From a virus, in IMG/VR virus record IMGVR_UViG_3300044591_000387, positions 1-22,246 of that record: DNA of 22,246 bases. One strand, 5' to 3'. The translations under genes and the position numbers were made by a program. Each line of letters begins with the position of its first letter. Position 1 is the first letter of the stretch. This document shows positions 7,173 through 13,060 of this stretch, in pieces. Below the pieces are notes generated by a model. The model was given only the letters and a program-made list of their open reading frames with translations. It ran no database searches and was not told where the DNA came from.

Positions 7173-7189
7173 TCCTGAAACCAACGAAG

Positions 7190-7213
7190 GGGGGGCTGGG
7201 CAACCAGCCCCCC
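7190..7213 (+). terminator. Strong GC hairpin after the capsid gene
   Basis: Perfect 10-base-pair stem GGGGGGCTGG / CCAGCCCCCC closed by a GCAA tetraloop, which is of the extra-stable GNRA class. It lies 17 bases after the coat stop. Only AATTTCC follows, so the U tract is short; it may be a partial terminator, a processing block or an mRNA 3'-end stabiliser for the coat message. The downstream gene has its own ribosome site AAGGA at 7226-7230. Confidence 0.65.
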
Positions 7214-7240
7214 AATTTCCAACACAAGGAAACCTGAAAC

Positions 7241-7774
7241 ATGATTCTTTCCCCCACTGCTCCTCAGATCGGCGTTCAGCCCCACGCTTCCGTGGCTCGC
7301 ATGGTGAACAAGAGCGGCGGCGCTCTTGCCATCGGCGACGTGGTCATCACGTCGTTCAACCACACCAGTTCGGTGTACCCCTCCACCACGACCGCCGAGG
7401 CGTACCTTTCGCCCTTCGCGTGCGTGAAGAAGGCCGATGGCAACGCCAATGCCACCAGCGGCAACGGCGCTCACGCCAACTGCGGCATCCTTGGTGTCGT
7501 CGTTGATCTTGGCTCGTACAGCGGTGCTGACAACACCGAAGTCGTGGTCCAGATCGGCGGCGTATGCAAGGCCAGCGTCAATCCCAGCACGAACAACGCT
7601 GTCATCGGCAGCAAGTTGTTCGTGTCTGACACTGCTGGTCAATTCACCAACGAAGGCGGATCGACTGATCCCGACAGCCTCGCCGCGATTGCTCTGGAGT
7701 CCAAGACCGCCGGCTCTGCCGGTCTGATTTGGGTCGTCCTCGCCGGCAACGGCGAAGTTCGCAACTACGAGTGA
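7241..7774 (+). CDS. Probable capsid decoration / head protein
   Basis: A 177-residue protein rich in Gly, Ala, Ser, Thr and Val with predicted beta strands throughout. It begins MILSPTAPQIGVQPHASVARMVNKSGGALAIGDVVITSF. The 'NKSGGALAIGDVV' opening, alternating short strands and a GSKLFVSDTAGQFTNEG segment resemble small beta-sandwich decoration proteins that follow coat genes (compare DUF2190-like proteins). This is a resemblance, not a firm family match. A good AAGGA site precedes it. It is the only gene in the head block isolated on both sides by hairpins (7190-7213 and 7796-7817), suggesting separately tuned expression. An alternative is a head-fibre or tail component. Confidence 0.5.
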   Translation: MILSPTAPQIGVQPHASVARMVNKSGGALAIGDVVITSFNHTSSVYPSTTTAEAYLSPFACVKKADGNANATSGNGAHANCGILGVVVDLGSYSGADNTEVVVQIGGVCKASVNPSTNNAVIGSKLFVSDTAGQFTNEGGSTDPDSLAAIALESKTAGSAGLIWVVLAGNGEVRNYE

Positions 7775-7795
7775 TCCTCGACAACAACTCAGGGT

Positions 7796-7817
7796 CGGCA
7801 GGGTGAAAACCCTGCCG
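7796..7817 (+). terminator. Hairpin between decoration and adaptor genes
   Basis: Perfect 8-base-pair stem CGGCAGGG / CCCTGCCG with a TGAAAA loop, starting 22 bases after the stop at 7774. The following bases GCTCATTCCT give no real U tract. The stem ends ten bases before the next ATG (7828), where a ribosome site would normally be, and none is present. It may attenuate transcription or translation of the adaptor gene. Confidence 0.55.
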
Positions 7818-7827
7818 GCTCATTCCT

Positions 7828-8562
7828 ATGCCCACCTTCGCACAGGTCAAGCGTCACGTCCTGCTCGCCGTCGGCGGGTACCCCAGCCTTGCTGCTGGTC
7901 AGACCAACGCCGAACGTCTGGCAGAAGTCGTCAACCAAGCCGGCCAGTACCTGTTCCAGCGCCCGTGGCGGTTCAGGGAGCGGACCAGCGCGTTCATCAG
8001 CCTCGTCGCCAGTCAGGACTATGTGTCCCTCCCGTCCGATGTGGAGGAGATCATCAGCCTGATCAACCGCGAGAACATCGGGTTCAACATCGAGTTGGTC
8101 ACGCCGGACCACCTCCAGAACCTGCGCGAGATCAGCATCGATAGCGGCGGCCACGGCGTCACTTATGCGTGCCTGTCCCGTGTCGCCAACGCTGCCGGTT
8201 CTGCTTTGAACCCAGCACGCCTTGAACTCTTCCCGACCCCGACTGCCGCCGCAACCGATGCTCTCGCCGTGCGTTACCGCGCCGGCTGGGTGGAGATTGC
8301 CAGCGGCGCTGCCGACTCGTACGAGATCCCGATCCCCAAGTACTGCGACTCGCTCTTCATCCAGTACTGCCGCGCCTTCGGCATGGCGTATGAAGACGAG
8401 GGACTGTCGCAGCGTCTGGTTGAGATCGACGCCGGCCCAATCTTGGCTGGCGCTCTGACCAAGGACGGGATCCTCCAGCGAGACATCGGTCGCCTGCGTC
8501 CGTCCTACGAGATCGGCTACGGGGTGAGCATCATCCCGAGGTTCACCCAGAACCCGTCTTGA
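7828..8562 (+). CDS. Probable head-tail adaptor protein
   Basis: A 244-residue protein likely to form the ring below the portal (adaptor / tail tubular A-like role). It starts with a helix (FAQVKRHVLLAVGG) and then NQAGQYLFQ-RPWRFRERTSAFISLVASQDYVSLPSDVEEIISL. The sequence 'aromatic-W-R-F-R ... G/SQDYVSLPxDVxE' recurs in podoviral adaptor proteins. A beta-rich middle (ARLELFPTP, ALAVRYRAGWVEI) and a C-terminal helical part with a long arm follow. No Shine-Dalgarno sequence is visible ahead of the ATG. Unlike T7-type genomes, the nozzle gene does not follow directly but lies 4.5 kb downstream. Confidence 0.6.
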   Translation: MPTFAQVKRHVLLAVGGYPSLAAGQTNAERLAEVVNQAGQYLFQRPWRFRERTSAFISLVASQDYVSLPSDVEEIISLINRENIGFNIELVTPDHLQNLREISIDSGGHGVTYACLSRVANAAGSALNPARLELFPTPTAAATDALAVRYRAGWVEIASGAADSYEIPIPKYCDSLFIQYCRAFGMAYEDEGLSQRLVEIDAGPILAGALTKDGILQRDIGRLRPSYEIGYGVSIIPRFTQNPS

Positions 8563-8570
8563 GGTAACCA

Positions 8571-9230
8571 GTGGGCGTAGCAGTCACACCATCAGCGGCG
8601 CAACAGATCGAGTGGCAGGTCCACCCGACCGTCGTCACCCAGTCTGGTTCCGTTGCTGCCGTGATTGGGCAGGCCGTGTCGAACTTCGCTCTGACTCAGG
8701 CGCAGTTCGACTCGCTGATCAATGGAAACGGAGGACTTCAGCCGACGATCCGCATCGACTGCGAGAACGCTGGCCGCACGCTCATCATGCCGCTGGTGCA
8801 GTTCACCGGGTCGGCCACGTTCCAGTTTCAGGTGCTTGGCTGGTCCTACAGCCGTCCTGCCGCGTCTTGGATCTGCCAAGCGGTGACGCACAGCCCGACG
8901 GCTGTGAATGCCAGCAACACGGCTGACTCAGGGACTGGTCTTGTCCTTGGCGGCGTGACCTACCGTGCGTTCGGCCTTCTTGGCGTGACCACGACTTCAG
9001 GCAATGACGGCGACGGTGGCGTGGTTCCACTGCCGGCGCATTATGAAATACTCCCCGTCGAGGGTCTTCGCGCTGCTAACGTTGCGACGCTTGCAGCGTC
9101 GAGCGCCATCATTCAGGTCAACAACTACGGCTGGCGCTACCTGACGATTCATCTGCGCCAGACTGCCACGACGGCGTACACCTGCAACTTCAGGTGCCTG
9201 TACACCAACACGGGCCAGATCTTCAGGTGA
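8571..9230 (+). CDS. Structural protein of unknown role, paralog A
   Basis: A 219-residue protein I do not recognise. It starts at GTG 8571 with GAGGT five bases upstream. It aligns along its whole length with the next gene product. Shared landmarks: TPSAA near the N-terminus, HPTVVT, FALTQAQFDSL, FQFQVLGWSY, AVTH, a glycine/aspartate loop (GNDGDGGVVPLP), YEILPVEGL, NNYGWRYLTIHL, and a final LYTNTGQIF. Beta-strand-rich with no catalytic motif or membrane segment, it looks like a virion surface or tail component. The location between adaptor and lysis/fibre genes fits that. Confidence 0.6.
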   Translation: MGVAVTPSAAQQIEWQVHPTVVTQSGSVAAVIGQAVSNFALTQAQFDSLINGNGGLQPTIRIDCENAGRTLIMPLVQFTGSATFQFQVLGWSYSRPAASWICQAVTHSPTAVNASNTADSGTGLVLGGVTYRAFGLLGVTTTSGNDGDGGVVPLPAHYEILPVEGLRAANVATLAASSAIIQVNNYGWRYLTIHLRQTATTAYTCNFRCLYTNTGQIFR

Positions 9231-9233
9231 CAC

Positions 9234-9920
9234 ATGGGACTGTCGATCACACCAGAAGCGGCCCGCACTGACAACGGATGGGATTTCCATCCGACGGTGA
9301 TGACATCGTTCGTCGGCACTGCCGCGTCGCTGTCCCTGATCCCGCCGTCGTTCGCACTGACCGACACACAGTTCAATAACATCGTCGTCAAAGGTGATGA
9401 CGGGGTCACGTTCCCATTCAGACCGTCAATCGTATTTGACACGTTTGACCAGAACCGGCTGCTGATCATTCCGTGCCTAAACACAACAGGCTTTGTAACT
9501 GATCTCAAGTTCCAGTTGATTGGATGGAACTGGAGCGTCTCTGCTCAGAGGTGGATCGGAACGGCTATCACGCACTTTCAAACCGCTCGTACAGGCATGG
9601 CTGTAATGTCAGCAGGAACGGGCATCACGCATCCATCAACCGGAGCGACTCTGTACAAGCCGATGGAGCGCATCGGCGTAACGACCGCAACGGACGCCGA
9701 CGGCGGCGTCGGGATCATCCCGCTGCCGAAACAGTACGAGATTCTGCCGGTCGAAGGTCTGTTGTCGTCAGCGACCACGTCACACGCTTCAGCCTGCACG
9801 ATCGTGGTGAAAAACTACGGCTGGACAAAGATCAGCCTTCACTTTGTCGTTGGCCTGTCGGTCGGTGCCAACGTCAACGTCATGGCGCTATACCAGAGAA
9901 ATACAGGAGTGTTCGTATGA
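9234..9920 (+). CDS. Structural protein of unknown role, paralog B
   Basis: A 228-residue paralog of the preceding protein, separated by three bases. Equivalent landmarks are ITPEAA, HPTVMT, FALTDTQFNNI, LKFQLIGWNW, AITH, DADGGVGIIPLPKQYEILPVEGL, KNYGWTKISLHF and LYQRNTGVFV. Identity is highest around the PLP..YEILPVEGL segment and the NYGW strand, low elsewhere, so the duplication is old. It starts at ATG 9234; the only ribosome site, AGGTGA at 9225-9230, is very close. A heteromeric or two-layer structure formed by both copies is an inference. Confidence 0.6.
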   Translation: MGLSITPEAARTDNGWDFHPTVMTSFVGTAASLSLIPPSFALTDTQFNNIVVKGDDGVTFPFRPSIVFDTFDQNRLLIIPCLNTTGFVTDLKFQLIGWNWSVSAQRWIGTAITHFQTARTGMAVMSAGTGITHPSTGATLYKPMERIGVTTATDADGGVGIIPLPKQYEILPVEGLLSSATTSHASACTIVVKNYGWTKISLHFVVGLSVGANVNVMALYQRNTGVFV

Positions 9921-10174
9921 CCATCAAGTCAGAACATAACATTCGGTTCTACAGCACCTTGGCGACACTGGTCACTGGTTTCGCCAGTGTGTGCATCATG
10001 CTTGGCCGGCGTGACGAGTCGTTCTCCCGGGCGCAGTCTGACATCGTCGAGTTGCGGCAGATCACCGGTGATCTCGCCAAGACGGTTGCGGCCAGCGCCC
10101 AGACGAGCCTCCACCACGCCGAGAAGATTGCAGAACTCCGAGACAGGATCGACCGTCTGGAGGAGCGCCAGTGA
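9917..10174 (+). CDS. Single-pass membrane protein with coiled coil; holin or i-spanin-like candidate
   Basis: An 85-residue protein starting at ATG 9917 (AGGAG at 9905-9909), four bases inside the end of the paralog gene. Residues 11-30 form one membrane helix (YSTLATLVTGFASVCIMLG) flanked by Arg on both sides. Residues 36-85 are a heptad-like coiled coil ending in IAELRDRIDRLEERQ. An N-terminal helix plus periplasmic coiled coil is the layout of an i-spanin, but a small holin or a virion membrane protein would look similar. The stop is overlapped by the u-spanin-like gene (GTGA at 10171), tying the two functionally. No endolysin is adjacent. Confidence 0.5.
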   Translation: MTIKSEHNIRFYSTLATLVTGFASVCIMLGRRDESFSRAQSDIVELRQITGDLAKTVAASAQTSLHHAEKIAELRDRIDRLEERQ

Positions 10175-10656
10175 GGTTCCTACTTCTGGCACTCCTGCTC
10201 TGCTCCTGCTCCAGCGGCACGCAGGAGATTGCCGACAGCGCGTCGGCCATCAGCAGTCAGGCCCAGTCGATCACCGACAAGGCCCGCGAACTGACCGTCT
10301 TGGCCGGCCAGATCGACGAGAATCTGGCCGCCGCACACGGCTACTTGGCCGGAGAGCAGCAGGATCCGGGCAAGGCCGTCGAGCGTATCGAGGCGTCCCG
10401 TCTGGTGGTGTCCGATGTCACCGGCAAGGCGGACGAGATCATGGTGTTGTCCAGCGAGATCCACGCCGAGACCACGGACATCGTTGGCAGCCTGCCGTCC
10501 GTGAAGGACACCACGCCTTGGTGGGCAAGTCTGATCAGTCTTGTGGTCGGCTTGGGGCTGATGGCCCTTGCCGCGTTTATGCTGGTGCATACGGGGATCG
10601 GAGCATCTCTGGGCGCGTTGCTCAGGAGTCTGATCCCGAAGCGTAGGAGCAAGTGA
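10171..10656 (+). CDS. Lipoprotein with C-terminal membrane helix; unimolecular spanin (u-spanin) candidate
   Basis: A 161-residue protein starting at GTG 10171 with AGGAG at 10161-10165. The N-terminus is a short lipoprotein signal, MRFLLLALLLCSCSSG. The best lipobox is L-C-S before Cys13; Cys11 is a poor alternative. A long helical periplasmic-type region follows (about 15-110). A strong membrane helix at about 117-139 (WWASLISLVVGLGLMALAAFMLV) comes next, then a basic cytoplasmic tail ending PKRRSK. Outer-membrane lipid anchor at one end and inner-membrane helix at the other is the defining topology of u-spanins such as phage T1 gp11, which fuse the two membranes at lysis. This implies a Gram-negative host. 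Assignment is by architecture only. Confidence 0.6.
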   Translation: MRFLLLALLLCSCSSGTQEIADSASAISSQAQSITDKARELTVLAGQIDENLAAAHGYLAGEQQDPGKAVERIEASRLVVSDVTGKADEIMVLSSEIHAETTDIVGSLPSVKDTTPWWASLISLVVGLGLMALAAFMLVHTGIGASLGALLRSLIPKRRSK

Positions 10657-10775
10657 TGATGATCATTGGCAGCATCGAGAGCCTTCTTGGCTCAATCTGG
10701 TTCGCGGGCTTGACGTTCTGTGCCGGCTATCTGCTGGCGCACATCTGGCCGGTCAGCGCGTTCAAGAAGAAGTGA
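10656..10775 (+). CDS. 39-residue membrane protein, possible holin/antiholin partner
   Basis: A 39-residue ORF whose ATG overlaps the previous stop (TGATG at 10654); a second ATG follows at once. It has a single hydrophobic helix (SIWFAGLTFCAGYLLAHIW) and a basic end FKKK. Its place directly after the u-spanin candidate suggests a lysis function, for example a pinholin-like or antiholin peptide, but nothing specific can be claimed. It ends at the foot of a large hairpin (10775-10826). Confidence 0.5.
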   Translation: MMIIGSIESLLGSIWFAGLTFCAGYLLAHIWPVSAFKKK

Positions 10776-10826
10776 GAACCCCCGTTCTGCCCTGCTCCCC
10801 CCGTACCCGGGGGTGAGCGGGGTTCT
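10775..10826 (+). terminator. Compound hairpin ahead of the tail fibre gene
   Basis: An outer 8-base-pair stem AGAACCCC (10775-10782) / GGGGTTCT (10819-10826) encloses an inner stem GCTC-CCCCC (10794-10802) / GGGGG-t-GAGC (10809-10818) with one bulged base. No U run follows. Immediately after comes AGGAG (10827-10831), the ribosome site of the fibre gene, so the structure may act as an attenuator or insulate fibre translation from the lysis genes. Confidence 0.5.
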
Positions 10827-10837
10827 AGGAGATAGGC

Positions 10838-13060
10838 ATGGCAACCCGTATTCAGGTCCGTCGAGACACCGCAGCAAACTGGACCACTTCAGGCACGACC
10901 GTGCTTGCGGCTGGCGAGATCGGATTTGAGACCGACACGCTGCTGTTCAAGATCGGCGACGGCTCCCAGCAGTGGCAGAACCTTGAGTACGCGGGCGGTA
11001 CCGAGCCGATCCGAAACAACCCAAGCGGCACGTCGGTCACTGATCTCAACGCCGCTGCTCTTCGCAACAACGGCAACAGCAAGTACCTGATCCTTGGTGC
11101 CGGCAGCGTGACGAACGGTCCGTCCGTGCTGACTACGCCGACCGACGGCCAGTTGATGGTGACGGTTGCCAAGTTCGACTACACCGGAACCAGCGCGGCC
11201 AACGAGCGTTACCTGATGACGCTCCAGACGCTGACGACGAACAAGTGGTTCACCAGAGTCTGGTCTGGTAGCGCATGGTCCTCTTGGGTTGAGGTTATCC
11301 AGACGCCATTCACTGGCAATCTGACCATTTCCGGCGACATCGCCGTGAATGGCGGCGACATCACGACGAGCAGCGCGACGGCATCGGTGTTCGATACCAG
11401 CGCTACCACGTTGAATGTCGGAGGCGCTGCTACGACTCTCAATGTCGCGGATGATGTGATTACTGCCCAGACGATCAACATCGGTACTGGGGCGACGGGA
11501 ACCGGCGCTACCAAGACGATCAACATCGGCACTGGTGGTGCTACCGGCTCCACGACGAACGTCAACATTGGCGATGCTGATGGTGGCACGGTTGCTGTAG
11601 GGAAGGACATGACGGTCGGCGGGACGTTGGCCGTAACCGGGAACTCGACATTGACCGGCGATCTCGCCGTCAACGGCGGCGACATCACGACGAGCAGCGC
11701 GACAGCGTCGGTGTTCAACGCTACCGCCACCACGCTCAACGTCGGCGGGGCTGCTACGGCTATCAATGTCGGAACCGGTGCCGGCACGGTAACTGTTGCT
11801 GGCGACCTCGCGGTCAACGGCGGCGACATCACGACGAACCAGACGACAGCGTCGGTGTTCAACACCAATGCGACCACACTCAATGTTGGTCAGGCGGCGA
11901 CTGCGGTCAGCATCGGTGCTACGACTGGTACGGCGACGATTCGCAATGCCACGACAGCGATCTCTGGTGCCGCGACGGTCGGGTCAACTCTCGCGGTCAC
12001 GGGCAATACCACGCTGACCGGCGACCTCGCCGTCAACGGCGGCGACATCACGACGACCAGCACCGGCACGGCAACAGTGTTCAACACCAACGCCACCACG
12101 CTCAATGTTGGTCAGGCTGCGACTGCGGTCAGCATCGGCGCTACGACTGGCACCGCCACGATCCGCAACGCGACTACAGCGATCACGGGCAATGCTACGG
12201 TTGGCGGAAGTGCCACGGTCGGGACCACCCTTGGCGTCACCGGCAACACGACACTGACTGGTGACCTCGCCGTCAACGGCGGCGACATCACGACGAGCGC
12301 GGCAACCGCCACGGTGTTCGACACGACCGCTACGACCGTTCGAGTCGCCGGCGCGGCGACGACAACGTGCATCGCTGATTCTGTGACTGCAAGTCAGACC
12401 GTTGACATTGCAACAGGAGCAACGGCCAGCGGCGCTACGAAGACGATCAACATCGGTACCGGCGGCGCTGCTGGTTCCACGACGAACATCAACCTTGGTG
12501 ATGCGGATGGTGGATCGGTTGTTGTCAACCGTGCGCTAACGGTGAACGGGTTGACGACGCTGTCAGGAGGACTTTCTGGGACGATCGACTACAGCAACCT
12601 AAAGTCGGGAACGGTGATCAATGTTGTTGCAACTGTTCACCAGAACAACGGTGCGAGTGGAAGCGTTGGTGTCGGAAACACTGTATCCAGAACTAGAACT
12701 TGGACATATACGCCTCTTATGTCAAATAGCAAGATTGTCATCTTTAGTGGGTTTTTCCTTTCTCAAGGAACTTGCAGTGTGGCGTCTTGCGGTTACAGCG
12801 GATCGATTACTGGCGCGGTAAGTCCGAATACTGGAACTTTGACCTTCACCGGCCCGACCACGACTACATACTCAGGCGCTGGTTCAGGGACTGGCAGTGT
12901 TAGTGGTGAGTTTGTCTTTGTTCACACGTCGTCTGGTTCGGCATCACGGACATATACAGTTACCGCCGCCGTCACTGGTGCCAGTGGTGTTTCAGGTGGA
13001 CCTGCTTACATTTTGCAGGTTCCACAGTATGTGTCGCAATTATTTGAAATTATTCCCTGA
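10838..13060 (+). CDS. Tail fibre / receptor-binding protein
   Basis: A 740-residue fibre. Residues 1-55 (MATRIQVRRDTAANWTTSG ... GEIGFETDTLLFKIGDGSQQW) form a small N-terminal domain common in phage fibres and receptor-binding proteins. Residues about 60-155 look like a pyocin-knob-type module ending in KWFTRVWSGSAWSSWVEV. Residues about 160-590 are degenerate repeats built from DLAVNGGDITT, ATTLNVGGAAT and TINIGTG units, predicted to make a long beta shaft. Residues about 600-740 are a different, Ser/Thr/Gly-rich tip with two cysteines in GTCSVASCGYSG; its DNA is near 49 percent GC, against about 65 percent in the shaft. It probably recognises the host surface. No autoprotease or chaperone motif is apparent. 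ATG 10838 has a good AGGAG. Confidence 0.8.
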   Translation: MATRIQVRRDTAANWTTSGTTVLAAGEIGFETDTLLFKIGDGSQQWQNLEYAGGTEPIRNNPSGTSVTDLNAAALRNNGNSKYLILGAGSVTNGPSVLTTPTDGQLMVTVAKFDYTGTSAANERYLMTLQTLTTNKWFTRVWSGSAWSSWVEVIQTPFTGNLTISGDIAVNGGDITTSSATASVFDTSATTLNVGGAATTLNVADDVITAQTINIGTGATGTGATKTINIGTGGATGSTTNVNIGDADGGTVAVGKDMTVGGTLAVTGNSTLTGDLAVNGGDITTSSATASVFNATATTLNVGGAATAINVGTGAGTVTVAGDLAVNGGDITTNQTTASVFNTNATTLNVGQAATAVSIGATTGTATIRNATTAISGAATVGSTLAVTGNTTLTGDLAVNGGDITTTSTGTATVFNTNATTLNVGQAATAVSIGATTGTATIRNATTAITGNATVGGSATVGTTLGVTGNTTLTGDLAVNGGDITTSAATATVFDTTATTVRVAGAATTTCIADSVTASQTVDIATGATASGATKTINIGTGGAAGSTTNINLGDADGGSVVVNRALTVNGLTTLSGGLSGTIDYSNLKSGTVINVVATVHQNNGASGSVGVGNTVSRTRTWTYTPLMSNSKIVIFSGFFLSQGTCSVASCGYSGSITGAVSPNTGTLTFTGPTTTTYSGAGSGTGSVSGEFVFVHTSSGSASRTYTVTAAVTGASGVSGGPAYILQVPQYVSQLFEIIP
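11351..12296 (+). repeat. Shaft repeats in the tail fibre gene
   Basis: The 19-base string GGCGGCGACATCACGACGA occurs exactly five times in the same frame, at 11351, 11675, 11819, 12038 and 12278, always encoding GGDITT and usually preceded by codons for DLAVN. Spacing varies (324, 144, 219, 240 bases), so whole shaft modules have been gained and lost. Copies are sites for recombination between fibre alleles. Confidence 0.85.

Noticed and set aside
5571-7184. 537-codon open frame on the minus strand opposite the capsid gene
   Set aside because: Composition (Val/Gly/Arg/His-rich) and exact overlap with the coat gene show a shadow frame; no ribosome site or motif supports it.
10171-10656. Classical o-spanin of a two-gene Rz/Rz1 pair with the 9917 gene
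   Set aside because: Rz1-type o-spanins lack a C-terminal membrane helix; the strong helix at 117-139 fits a u-spanin better. The pair interpretation is kept only as an alternative.
11351-12296. Regularly spaced 19-base direct repeats as a CRISPR-like array
   Set aside because: The repeats are in frame within the fibre gene, encode a repeated shaft motif and have irregular spacing of 144-324 bases, with coding spacers.
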